A stretch of DNA of 54,642 bases from an uncultured bacterium (GTDB lineage: Bacteria > Cyanobacteriota > Vampirovibrionia > Gastranaerophilales > Gastranaerophilaceae): NCBI GenBank assembly GCA_958366705.1, contig CATXCB010000014.1, forward strand, positions 1 through 54,642. The letters run 5' to 3'. Of the stretch, positions 8,903 to 17,473 are shown piece after piece (positions within the stretch are counted from its first letter, which is position 1; every line of letters begins with the position of its first letter). The notes under the pieces are model-generated. The model was given only the letters and a program-made list of their open reading frames with translations. It ran no database searches and was not told the DNA's origin. The position numbers and the translations under genes are program-made.

Positions 8903-10585
8903 ATGACAAAACTTTCACCATTACAAATTGAAAGATTAAAGTACCAGCCAAAACTTCCTTTGAGTTTGCAAAACGGTGTTAACTCATTGGAAATGGTTGA
9001 AGGTAATGCTACTCAATCAGTAAGAGATCAAGAAGCTATTAAAGCTTTGTTCTCAAATACTTATGGTAAACCAACTGTAACTTTTGAAGCTTCTTCATTA
9101 TCTAAAGAATCAGAGGCAAGAAATGTCGGTGTAATCCTTTCAGGTGGTCAAGCTCCTGGAGGACACAATGTTATTGCAGGTTTGTATGATGCAATTAAAA
9201 ATGCTAATTCCTCAAGCAAATTATATGGCTTTTTAGGTGGTCCGTCAGGTATTATTGACGGTAAATATGTTGAATTCACTGATGAATTTATCAATGATTA
9301 CAGAAATACAGGCGGTTTTGATATCATCGGTTCCGGCAGAACTAAATTGGAAACAGAAGAACAATTCCAAAAATCTTTGGCTGTTTGTAAAAAATTAGGT
9401 ATCACTGCAGTAGTTATTATTGGTGGTGATGATTCAAACACTAACGCAGCTTTACTTGCAGAATGGTTCGTTAAAAATAATGCAGGAATTCAAGTTATTG
9501 GCTGCCCTAAAACAATTGACGGTGACTTGAAAAATGAACAAATCGAAATTTCATTTGGTTTTGATACAGCTACAAAAACTTATGCTGAACTTATCGGTAA
9601 CATCGAAAGAGATGCTAATTCTGCAAAAAAATACTGGCACTTTGTAAAAATTATGGGTAGAAGTGCTTCACACGTTGCATTAGAAGCAGCTTTACAAACT
9701 CAGCCAAACATTACTTTGATTTCTGAAGAAGTTGAAGCTAAAAAAATGTCACTATCTTCAATTATTGATTATATGACAGATATTATTGTAAAACGTTCAA
9801 ATGCAGGTAAAAACTTTGGTATTGCTGTAATTCCTGAAGGTTTGATTGAATTTATTCCTGAAATGGGCTCAATGATTTCTAACTTGAATGATATTATGGC
9901 ATCATTAGAATCAGACCCTGCTTTTGTTAATGCTACAACTATCAGGGAAAAATTTGACATCGTTGAAAACAGATTAGATTCAGCAAATGCAAAAGTTTAT
10001 AACTCATTGCCTGCTCTAATTAAAGGACAACTTTTAGCAGATAGAGATCCACACGGTAACGTTCAGGTTTCTAAAATTGAAACTGAAAAACTTTTAATTG
10101 AAATGATTTCAACAAAATTAGATGAATTAAAAGCTCAAGGAGATTTTATTGGCAAATTCTCAGCCCAATCACACTTCTTCGGATACGAAGGACGTTGTGC
10201 ATTCCCATCAAACTTTGATGCAGATTACTGCTACTCATTAGGTTACAATGCATTTGCATTAATCTCTAACGGTTTGACAGGTTACTTGTCATCTGTTAGA
10301 AACTTGACACAACCTGCAGATAAATGGGTTGCCGGCGGTGTTCCTCTTACAATGATGATGAATATGGAAAAACGTCACGGTGAAATGAAACCGGTTATCC
10401 AAAAAGCTCTTGTAAGACTTGATGGTCCTGTTTTCAAAAAACTTGAAGAAAACAGAGAAGACTGGGCAATGAATGACAGATATTTATTCCCGGGTGCAAT
10501 TCAATACTTTGGCCCAAGTTCAGTATGTGACATTACAACAGTTACATTACAACTTGAAAGAAGCAAAGAATTGGCTTCTGTTTAA
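8903..10585 (+). CDS. pfp: Pyrophosphate-dependent 6-phosphofructokinase
   Basis: Phosphorylates fructose 6-phosphate reversibly with PPi, saving ATP in fermentative glycolysis. The 560-residue length fits the long PPi-PFK class. Key residues: GGQAPGGHN near residue 81, GGDD at 174-177 (the second Asp marks PPi rather than ATP use) and PKTIDGDL from 202 (Lys in place of the ATP-type Gly). MGRSASHVALE and GYEGRCAFPS follow in order. A good GGAAAGGAAG precedes the ATG, and a GC-rich terminator follows. It stands alone. Confidence 0.93.
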   Translation: MTKLSPLQIERLKYQPKLPLSLQNGVNSLEMVEGNATQSVRDQEAIKALFSNTYGKPTVTFEASSLSKESEARNVGVILSGGQAPGGHNVIAGLYDAIKNANSSSKLYGFLGGPSGIIDGKYVEFTDEFINDYRNTGGFDIIGSGRTKLETEEQFQKSLAVCKKLGITAVVIIGGDDSNTNAALLAEWFVKNNAGIQVIGCPKTIDGDLKNEQIEISFGFDTATKTYAELIGNIERDANSAKKYWHFVKIMGRSASHVALEAALQTQPNITLISEEVEAKKMSLSSIIDYMTDIIVKRSNAGKNFGIAVIPEGLIEFIPEMGSMISNLNDIMASLESDPAFVNATTIREKFDIVENRLDSANAKVYNSLPALIKGQLLADRDPHGNVQVSKIETEKLLIEMISTKLDELKAQGDFIGKFSAQSHFFGYEGRCAFPSNFDADYCYSLGYNAFALISNGLTGYLSSVRNLTQPADKWVAGGVPLTMMMNMEKRHGEMKPVIQKALVRLDGPVFKKLEENREDWAMNDRYLFPGAIQYFGPSSVCDITTVTLQLERSKELASV

Positions 10586-10602
10586 AATTTATAAATAGAG
10601 TT

Positions 10603-10637
10603 GACGGCGCCGATTTTCAATCGGCGCCGTCTTTCTT
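10603..10637 (+). terminator. Terminator of pfp
   Basis: A perfect 13-bp stem GACGGCGCCGATT / AATCGGCGCCGTC with a 3-nt loop, then TTTCTT. It is strikingly GC-rich against the AT-rich surroundings. Confidence 0.88.
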
Positions 10638-10657
10638 GTAAAATATATTTAAAACTA

Positions 10658-11596
10658 CTATTTTGTATTCAAAAAGACATATTTAGCCGCATTAGTAGCA
10701 GGTTCAACTGTTGTGTCATGAAAAATTATTGGATAAACATCTTTTACATCCTTATTTTTAACAATACAATCTGCATCAACTTCTTTTGAGGTATTACCAA
10801 CAGAACATTTTATTTCTTCGTTAGGTAAAGATACCCCATTTACATCTATAAATCCTGTACAACCATGCATTGAATTGAAATTCGGTTTTTTACCAACAGG
10901 AAAACTACAGCCTGAACTAAACGCAATAGATCTAAATCCAATCATTGAACCGTCTGCTAACTGATAAATAGTGTAGTCAGTGCCTCCGTAAACATTAGTT
11001 ACACCAACGAGATTCCCACGAAATTTATAATTTAATCTGTATAAATCTTTTTCTCTATAATACCCCGTAACAGTAGATAAATTGCTATTAAATATAGCAC
11101 AAACTGACATTTTGCTATCAGAAGTATGAGTTCGAAAATCAGTCTCGCCACAAGGTGTACTTACATCAGCAAAATCCCAATCATAATTAGCTTTGTTTAG
11201 TCTAACAGCTTGACTAATTGTAGACATTGTTTTTTTATACTGGTTTCTATATTTATGTCCTACAACATTTGCGGCTATTGTAGGAATAGTCATAGCTGCA
11301 ACAATGCCAATAATACCAAGGGTTATGAGAATTTCAGCAAGGGTAAATGCTGCTTTTTGGGCGAGCACAGTCATTTCGAATTTATTTCGGAATCTATTAT
11401 CTTGAGATGCTAAAACAAGTTCAGCATGACATGCTGATTCAGGATGACAGTGTAAAAATTTTGAATAACCAGAGGTACCGGCAGGATTACAATTAAAAAT
11501 AAATAATTTTAAACACCTTAGAATACTGTCAGAGCAAAGCTTTAAAAGGTTACCCCCCCCCCGATTTTCTTGTTGTTCTTGTATCTTAGCATACAC
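10658..11596 (-). CDS. Prepilin-like protein (type IV pilin/pseudopilin N-terminus)
   Basis: AAFTLAEILITLGIIGIVAA (from about residue 82) is a class III prepilin signal, cut before the Phe, with Glu at +5 and a hydrophobic helix; Ala replaces the usual Gly at -1. The roughly 215-residue globular part has paired Cys and resembles secreted pseudopilins. The start is uncertain. GTG at 11594-11596 gives 312 residues. The better-placed ATG at 11590-11592 is out of frame with the present 10-G tract but would be in frame with 11. ATG at 11372-11374 gives 238 residues with a normal 9-residue leader. The part between holds a translated dispersed repeat (11371-11450), so the long N-terminus may be partly inserted DNA. 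Confidence 0.75.
   Translation of the reverse strand: MYAKIQEQQENRGGGNLLKLCSDSILRCLKLFIFNCNPAGTSGYSKFLHCHPESACHAELVLASQDNRFRNKFEMTVLAQKAAFTLAEILITLGIIGIVAAMTIPTIAANVVGHKYRNQYKKTMSTISQAVRLNKANYDWDFADVSTPCGETDFRTHTSDSKMSVCAIFNSNLSTVTGYYREKDLYRLNYKFRGNLVGVTNVYGGTDYTIYQLADGSMIGFRSIAFSSGCSFPVGKKPNFNSMHGCTGFIDVNGVSLPNEEIKCSVGNTSKEVDADCIVKNKDVKDVYPIIFHDTTVEPATNAAKYVFLNTK
11371..11450. repeat. Dispersed palindromic repeat inside the prepilin leader
   Basis: Contains the imperfect palindrome GTCATTYCGAA...TTTCGGAATCT...AGTTCAGCATGAC...TTCAGGATGACAG. Related copies occur at 20901-20962, 34687-34713, 42161-42222 and 44845-44892. Here it is read through in frame by the prepilin ORF. Confidence 0.65.
11553..11562. 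repeat. Poly-C/G tract (10 nt), possible slippage site
   Basis: Ten C on the plus strand, ten G in the sense of the prepilin leader. The copy at 37-45 has nine. The tract lies between the RBS-proximal start codons and the pilin domain, so its length decides the reading frame. Confidence 0.55.
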
Positions 11597-11623
11597 TTCT
11601 CCTTATTTTATAACACCAAAGCC

Positions 11624-11652
11624 ATTATACACCATTTTTTCTATTTTATCAA
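11624..11652 (-). promoter_or_regulatory. Sigma70-type promoter of the prepilin-like gene
   Basis: TTGATA (11647-11652) and TATAAT (11624-11629) with a 17-nt spacer on the minus strand. AGGAG follows before the first start codons. Nearly identical to 107-135. Confidence 0.75.
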
Positions 11653-11712
11653 TAAGAAGAAATTACGATGCTATTATCCATACAATCATGGAGGAGACAA
11701 GTAGTCGAAAGA

Positions 11713-11742
11713 AAAAAGCTCCTGAAAATTCAGGAGCTTTTT
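11713..11742 (-). terminator. Terminator of the rpoB-rpoC1-rpoC2 operon
   Basis: A 14-bp stem AAAAAGCTCCTGAA / TTCAGGAGCTTTTT directly after the rpoC2 stop, followed on the minus strand by T. Confidence 0.85.
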
Positions 11743-11764
11743 GAGAATTTATAAACAAAGAAAA

Positions 11765-14700
11765 CTATTGTTCATCATCAACATTGAAATCTGGAGCACC
11801 AAACATACCTTCAATTTCTTCCAAAATTGCAGATGGTTTTCTTGCTTGATTTCTTTGAGCAACTGCGCGTTTTCTTTCTTCTCTGTCGCGTTCTTCATTA
11901 GCGTTAATCAGATGATGGAACCCTGTACCTGCAGGAATTAGACGACCAATAATAACGTTTTCTTTCAAACCTCTTAATAAGTCTTTCTTACCATCAACTG
12001 CTGCTTCTGTAAGAATTCTTGTTGTTTCTTGGAATGAAGCTGCAGAAATAAAGCTTTCGGTATTCAATGAAGCTTTTGTAATACCTAACAACATGTATTC
12101 ACAAGTTGCAGGAGTTTTACCAGCTTCTTCTGCTGCTTTATTTTCTTTTTCGAAAGTTTGCATTTCGATTAATTCACCAGGTAATAAGTTTGTATCACCT
12201 GCATCAATAATCTTAACTTTCTTAGTCATCTGACGAACGATAATTTCGATATGCTTATCAGCAATTTCAACACCTTGTGAACGATATACACGTTGTACTT
12301 CGTCTACAAGATACTGTTGAGCAGCTTCCGGTCCGCATAATCTCATAACATCATGAGGGTTTAACGGGCCTGAAGTCAATGCTTGACCTTTTGTAATCTT
12401 TTGTCCGTTAGAAACAATTACATTAGTGTCAATTGCATATTTAATTTCAGTTGATGAGCCATCTTCATCCACAAGGAACAATCTAGGGAATCCGTCGTCA
12501 TCAATTTCAATTTTAGCTGTTCCGTCGCATTCGGCTAAGATTGCACAATCTTTAGGTTTTCTACCTTCAAGAAGTTCTTCAACTTTTGGAAGACCTTGAA
12601 CGATATCGCCTGTTTTTTCTCTTTCAAATACAAGAGTTGCAATCAAGTCACCTCTAAGTACCAACGCACCTGAATCGATTTGAAGCATTGTACCAGGGCT
12701 GATTAAGTATGGACGACCATTTCTGATAGAAATTTCGCCCTTATTAACAGCTGTAACAAGACCTGATACAGGAGAAGTTTCTCCACTTTCTGCTAGAACT
12801 TTATCAGCCTTAATAAAGTCGCCTTTCTTAACAACAGCTTTACCCTTAACAGAAACTGTTGTTGAAGAGCTATCTGAGATTAAAAGAAGTCTTCTTACTT
12901 CTTCATCTTCAGACTTAAGTGAAGCTACAGCATCGTGCATTGCAAGAACCTGAGTTTTTGCAACCGGAGTTCTAGGGTCAATAGTTTCACCATCTTTAAC
13001 CAATAATTCTGTTTGTAGTGCAGAATTTACTGAACCTTCCATTTCACGACGAACAATCAAGTTTTCCAATACAACGATTCTTAAGTTTCCATTAGAATCT
13101 AGTTCTACCATACCTTTTAAGTGTGATAAGTAACCTTGCATTTGAAGAACTAAACTTGTTCTTGTAATAGTAGCACCATCAACGTTTCTTACTCTGGCAC
13201 CATCTTTGTATTGAAGCTGAGTTACAGGGATAACATCAATCAATTCATCAGTTGTATTGAATGCAATTGATACATCCTTTTGATTAACTTCTAATACTTG
13301 AACCGGTCTGATTAGGATTTGAACAGGCTGATTTGAAATAGAATCTTCATCTAGAGATAATGTAGAATCAATTTCTTCATCCAAATCATCAATAGGAAGT
13401 TCATCAGCTGCAGAATCCATAATTGTAACGATTGATGTTTCTTTAGCCTTAATACCGTCAGCAATTACAGTACCCTTTTTAACAACTTCACCTTCATCAA
13501 CTTTCAATTCTGAAATGCTTGATAATGTATGAACTTCACCAGGTCTGATTGTAATTTCATGAATTACATCGTTGTATTCTTTGAATTCAACAACACCGTC
13601 GATGTGGCAGTATACGTCTTTAACGATTTCAGTACCAGCTGTAACTGTTGTTCCGTTTTCAACCATTTTCAATGTAGAATCTTTATTGATTTGGTGAATT
13701 TCTTCCGGAATAAATACAACTTTACCAGGTTTAGTAATAATTTGATTTTCATCAACCTCAACGTCAACGTATCTGATTTCACCTGAAGATGATACTGAAC
13801 ATTCATCATCTACTAATTCTGCGATAATCATACCATTTTCAACTGTAGTATCTACAGGAGCTTTAACGATATATTTTTCACCGGTTGAATCAACTGTCCA
13901 GAGTTGTTCTTTTTTAGTTTGCTCAAAAGAAGCATTTTCAGGTTGTAAAGATGCTATAACAATTGTTAACTCTTTACCTTGAACAATTTTCTTAATCTTT
14001 TTACCATCAAATTTAGCTTCTTCCACAACTAAATCATCACCAACTCTAACTTCACCGCCGTGTTCGCAGATTGTCAAAGTTTCAGCTAATTTTTCACCTT
14101 CTTTAATTTCTTGTCCATCTTTAACAAGAACTTTTGAGCCGCCAGGTAAAGTATAAACATCACCGCCTAAAACCCAAACAATACCTTGTTTGTTAGTAGT
14201 TCTCAATACGTTACCCTGTCTGTCTCTTTTTTCATCAGCTTTAAAGTCTTCAAATACAACTTCACCTGAAATATCAGTTGTAATATCTTTAGTAGCTTTT
14301 TCTGTCAAACGAGAGCTGTCACCGGCTGAAGTTGGAGCATGTTCAGCCATTTTGAAGCCTTTAGCAACTTCCATACCGTCAGTGATAAATAATGTAGCAC
14401 CGGCAGGAATATGATATTTAGTTGTTCTTTTTTCGCCTTGAACTTCAATATCAGCTTCATACATAGAAACCTGAACAATATCACCGTGACGTGTTCTAAG
14501 TTCTCTTGCTTTAATTTTAGAAATAACAGTACCGGCTTCACGTGCTAAAATTTCTTTTTTAGCTTCTTTTACGCCAACCGCACCACCGGTGTGGAAGGTT
14601 CTCATTGTTAACTGAGTACCAGGTTCACCAATTGACTGAGCTGCAATAATACCGATAGCCTCACCGATATCAACCAATTTTTGAGTTGTCATAGCCCAAC

Positions 14701-15619
14701 CGTAACATTTTTGGCAAACACCATATTCCAAACCGCAAGTTAAACCTGAACGAACTCTTAATTCGTGTAAGTCTAAGCCTGAAATTTTCTTAATATCATC
14801 TCTGTCCATTGTTGTTCCGTTAGCAACAACAACATTTCCATCAGCATCAAGAATATCTTGAGCAACTGTTCTTCCTAATAATCTGTCAATTAAAGGAACG
14901 ATAACTGCATCGCCATCAGTGATTGATTTAAGATCAATATATTTATTAGTATGACAATCATCTGCTCTGATAATTACATCTTGAGCAACGTCAACAAGAC
15001 GTCTTGTTAAGTATCCTGAGTCAGCTGTTTTCAACGCTGTATCTACAAGACCTTTACGAGCACCATATGATGAAATGATGTACTCAGTTACTGACAAGCC
15101 TTCTTTAAAGTTAGATTTGATAGGTAAGTCGATGATTTGACCCTGTGCGTCTGCCATCAGACCTCTCATACCAACCAGCTGTGAAACCTGTGATAAGTTA
15201 CCACGGGCTCCGGAGAATGCCATCATATAAACCGGATTTAATCTATCGAAGTTTTCTACAACCTGTTCTGTCAATTTAGCTGTTGTTTCTGACCAGGTAT
15301 CGATAACTTTTGTATATCTTTCAACTTCTGTAATTTCACCTTTAAGGTATCTTTTTGTTGATTTTTCAATATCTTCTTCAGCTGATTTCAACAATTCTTT
15401 TTTAGATTCCGGAACTGATAAGTCAGCAATTGAAATTGTTGTACCTGAAACTGTTGCGTACTTATAGCCTAAGCGTTTAAGTGAATCTGCAAGAGCAGCA
15501 GCTTTAGCACCGCCGTATTCCAAATACATCTGACCTAACAATTTTTTCAATGAACCTTTGTCCATTTGTTTGTTAATGAAATCAGGTGATTTCTTTGTAT
15601 TTGTATATGTTCTTTCCAT
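11765..15619 (-). CDS. rpoC2: RNA polymerase beta' subunit, C-terminal part (RpoC2)
   Basis: Holds the second half of beta' as a separate 1284-residue protein, as in Cyanobacteria. Zinc ligands are Cys222, Cys295, Cys302 and Cys305; the bridge helix is near SGYLTRRLVDVAQD (about 201); the trigger loop starts at GEPGTQLTMRTFHTGG (331-346). A very large insertion of about 600 residues follows before the trigger-loop partner at PKVEELLEGRKP, matching the cyanobacterial SI3 insertion of repeated beta-sandwich hybrid motifs. The C-terminal end carries the usual FLSAASFQETTRIL-like stretch (FISAASFQETTRVL type). It lies 44 nt behind rpoC1 and is followed by a strong terminator. Confidence 0.97.
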   Translation of the reverse strand: MERTYTNTKKSPDFINKQMDKGSLKKLLGQMYLEYGGAKAAALADSLKRLGYKYATVSGTTISIADLSVPESKKELLKSAEEDIEKSTKRYLKGEITEVERYTKVIDTWSETTAKLTEQVVENFDRLNPVYMMAFSGARGNLSQVSQLVGMRGLMADAQGQIIDLPIKSNFKEGLSVTEYIISSYGARKGLVDTALKTADSGYLTRRLVDVAQDVIIRADDCHTNKYIDLKSITDGDAVIVPLIDRLLGRTVAQDILDADGNVVVANGTTMDRDDIKKISGLDLHELRVRSGLTCGLEYGVCQKCYGWAMTTQKLVDIGEAIGIIAAQSIGEPGTQLTMRTFHTGGAVGVKEAKKEILAREAGTVISKIKARELRTRHGDIVQVSMYEADIEVQGEKRTTKYHIPAGATLFITDGMEVAKGFKMAEHAPTSAGDSSRLTEKATKDITTDISGEVVFEDFKADEKRDRQGNVLRTTNKQGIVWVLGGDVYTLPGGSKVLVKDGQEIKEGEKLAETLTICEHGGEVRVGDDLVVEEAKFDGKKIKKIVQGKELTIVIASLQPENASFEQTKKEQLWTVDSTGEKYIVKAPVDTTVENGMIIAELVDDECSVSSSGEIRYVDVEVDENQIITKPGKVVFIPEEIHQINKDSTLKMVENGTTVTAGTEIVKDVYCHIDGVVEFKEYNDVIHEITIRPGEVHTLSSISELKVDEGEVVKKGTVIADGIKAKETSIVTIMDSAADELPIDDLDEEIDSTLSLDEDSISNQPVQILIRPVQVLEVNQKDVSIAFNTTDELIDVIPVTQLQYKDGARVRNVDGATITRTSLVLQMQGYLSHLKGMVELDSNGNLRIVVLENLIVRREMEGSVNSALQTELLVKDGETIDPRTPVAKTQVLAMHDAVASLKSEDEEVRRLLLISDSSSTTVSVKGKAVVKKGDFIKADKVLAESGETSPVSGLVTAVNKGEISIRNGRPYLISPGTMLQIDSGALVLRGDLIATLVFEREKTGDIVQGLPKVEELLEGRKPKDCAILAECDGTAKIEIDDDGFPRLFLVDEDGSSTEIKYAIDTNVIVSNGQKITKGQALTSGPLNPHDVMRLCGPEAAQQYLVDEVQRVYRSQGVEIADKHIEIIVRQMTKKVKIIDAGDTNLLPGELIEMQTFEKENKAAEEAGKTPATCEYMLLGITKASLNTESFISAASFQETTRILTEAAVDGKKDLLRGLKENVIIGRLIPAGTGFHHLINANEERDREERKRAVAQRNQARKPSAILEEIEGMFGAPDFNVDDEQ

Positions 15620-15663
15620 TCTAATTTTTCCTCAATTAGTTAATTTTTACATTATTTATACAC

Positions 15664-17373
15664 TTATACAAGTGCTTTTCTAACTTCTTCGTTAAAGATA
15701 ATTCTACCAACAGTAGTTTCTAATCTTTCACCTTTTTCATCTCTTACAACGATTTTGTCGTGAAGTTTGATTACACCAACTTCAAGAGCTGAGATTGCAT
15801 CCTGGAAGTTGTAGAAGTAACCTTTAACTTCTTGAGCAGGATCTTTGATAGTAGTTAAGTAATACATACCCAATACCATATCCTGAGAAGGTGTTACGAT
15901 TGGTTTTCCGTTAGCAGGAGCCAACAGGTTATTAGTAGCAAGCATTAACATTCTAGCTTCAGCTTGAGCTTCAATTGATAATGGAACGTGAACAGCCATC
16001 TGGTCACCGTCGAAGTCAGCGTTGAATGCTGTACAAGCTAGAGGGTGAAGCTGGATTGCACGACCTTCTACCAATTTTGGTTCGAATGCCTGAATACCTA
16101 ATCTGTGAAGGGTCGGTGCACGGTTCAACATTACAGGGTGTCCGTCAATAACCTCTTCTAAGATATCCCATACAATAGATTCAGAACGTTCAATTTTCTT
16201 CTTAGCTGATTTGATGTTTTGAACGTATCCTCTTTCGATAAGCTTATTAACAACAAATGGTTTGAATAATTCAATTGCCATTTCTTTTGGTAAACCGCAT
16301 TGGTTCAATTGAAGTGAAGGACCTACTACGATAACTGAACGACCTGAGTAGTCAACACGTTTACCAAGTAAGTTTTGTCTGAAACGACCTTGTTTACCTT
16401 CGATAATGTTAGATAATGATTTCAATGCTCTGTTGTTAGGGCCAACTACTGTACGTCCGCGACGTCCGTTGTCAATCAAAGCATCAACAGCTTCCTGTAA
16501 CATACGTTTTTCGTTTCTAACAATGATTTCAGGAGCACCCATTTCCAAAAGTCTTTGTAAACGGTTGTTTCTGTTGATTACACGTCTGTATAAATCATTC
16601 AAGTCAGATGTTGCAAAACGTCCGCCGTCTAATTGAACCATTGGTCTCAAGTCCGGAGGAGTCACCGGAAGTACATCCATAATCATCCAGGTTGGATTTG
16701 TATCTGATGAAATTAATGAATCTAACAATCTTAATCTTTTAATTAATTTAGATTTCTTTTGTACAGAAGTTACATTACCGGCTAATTCAGTTCTGATTTC
16801 TTCTGCCAAACCTTTTACATCAATTTCAGCTAGAAGATCTTTAATAGCTTCAGCACCGATACCAACTTTTAGGGTTGATTCTTCGTTTTCAACCATATAA
16901 TCTTCATATTCTTCTTCTGTTAATAATTGAAGTTTTTTGAAATCACTGTCACCGCCATCGATTACAACATAGCTGTTGAAATAGATAACTTGTTCAAGAT
17001 CTTTCAAAGTCATATCTAATAATAGACCTAAGTATGATGGGATTCCTTTTAAGAACCAGATATGAGAAACTGGAGCTGCAAGTTTAATATGTCCCATTCT
17101 GTGACGTCTTACTTTTGAATCTGTAACTTCAACACCGCAACGTTCACAGATAATACCTTTATGTCTTACTCTTTTATATTTACCGCAATAACATTCCCAG
17201 TCTTTTGTTGGCCCGAAGATTCTTTCGCAGAACAAGCCATCTCTTTCCGGTTTTAATGTACGGTAGTTAATTGTTTCCGGTTTTGTTACTTCACCATGTG
17301 ACCATTGAAGTATTCTTTCCGGAGACGCTATACTTATTCGTATATAGTCAAAATAATCTATGCTTGTTGACAT
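15664..17373 (-). CDS. rpoC1: RNA polymerase beta' subunit, N-terminal part (RpoC1, gamma)
   Basis: A 569-residue N-terminal half of beta'. The zinc site is Cys61, Cys63, Cys76 and Cys79. The catalytic Mg-binding motif NADFDGDQ spans 451-458 with Asp453, 455 and 457. It ends just after the point where cyanobacterial gamma ends, and rpoC2 begins 44 nt later, so the split is a true gene fission rather than a frameshift: stop, RBS and ATG are all in order. It lies 100 nt behind rpoB, with two hairpins between. Confidence 0.97.
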   Translation of the reverse strand: MSTSIDYFDYIRISIASPERILQWSHGEVTKPETINYRTLKPERDGLFCERIFGPTKDWECYCGKYKRVRHKGIICERCGVEVTDSKVRRHRMGHIKLAAPVSHIWFLKGIPSYLGLLLDMTLKDLEQVIYFNSYVVIDGGDSDFKKLQLLTEEEYEDYMVENEESTLKVGIGAEAIKDLLAEIDVKGLAEEIRTELAGNVTSVQKKSKLIKRLRLLDSLISSDTNPTWMIMDVLPVTPPDLRPMVQLDGGRFATSDLNDLYRRVINRNNRLQRLLEMGAPEIIVRNEKRMLQEAVDALIDNGRRGRTVVGPNNRALKSLSNIIEGKQGRFRQNLLGKRVDYSGRSVIVVGPSLQLNQCGLPKEMAIELFKPFVVNKLIERGYVQNIKSAKKKIERSESIVWDILEEVIDGHPVMLNRAPTLHRLGIQAFEPKLVEGRAIQLHPLACTAFNADFDGDQMAVHVPLSIEAQAEARMLMLATNNLLAPANGKPIVTPSQDMVLGMYYLTTIKDPAQEVKGYFYNFQDAISALEVGVIKLHDKIVVRDEKGERLETTVGRIIFNEEVRKALV

Positions 17374-17404
17374 TTATAATGTTCTCCTTTTGTTTTATCA
17401 TTAC

Positions 17405-17462
17405 TTCCGGGAATTACCCCCTCCCGGAAATCAAAGATTATCACCCTCCCTCTAAGGGAGGG
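17405..17462. other. Two hairpins between rpoB and rpoC1
   Basis: TTCCGGGA / TCCCGGAA (17405-17412 with 17422-17429) and CCCTCCCT / AGGGAGGG (17444-17451 with 17455-17462). Neither is followed by a T run on the minus strand. They may be processing sites or repeat insertions that adjust the rpoB:rpoC1 ratio. Confidence 0.5.
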
Positions 17463-17473
17463 CATTTAAAATC

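Noticed and set aside
11684..11710. GGAGGAGACAAGTAGTCGAA resembles the ssrA-3'-like sites of the cassette array.
   Set aside because: It lacks the shared flank and the GTCCAA part, and lies between a terminator and a promoter. Most likely a chance or old tRNA-end fragment.
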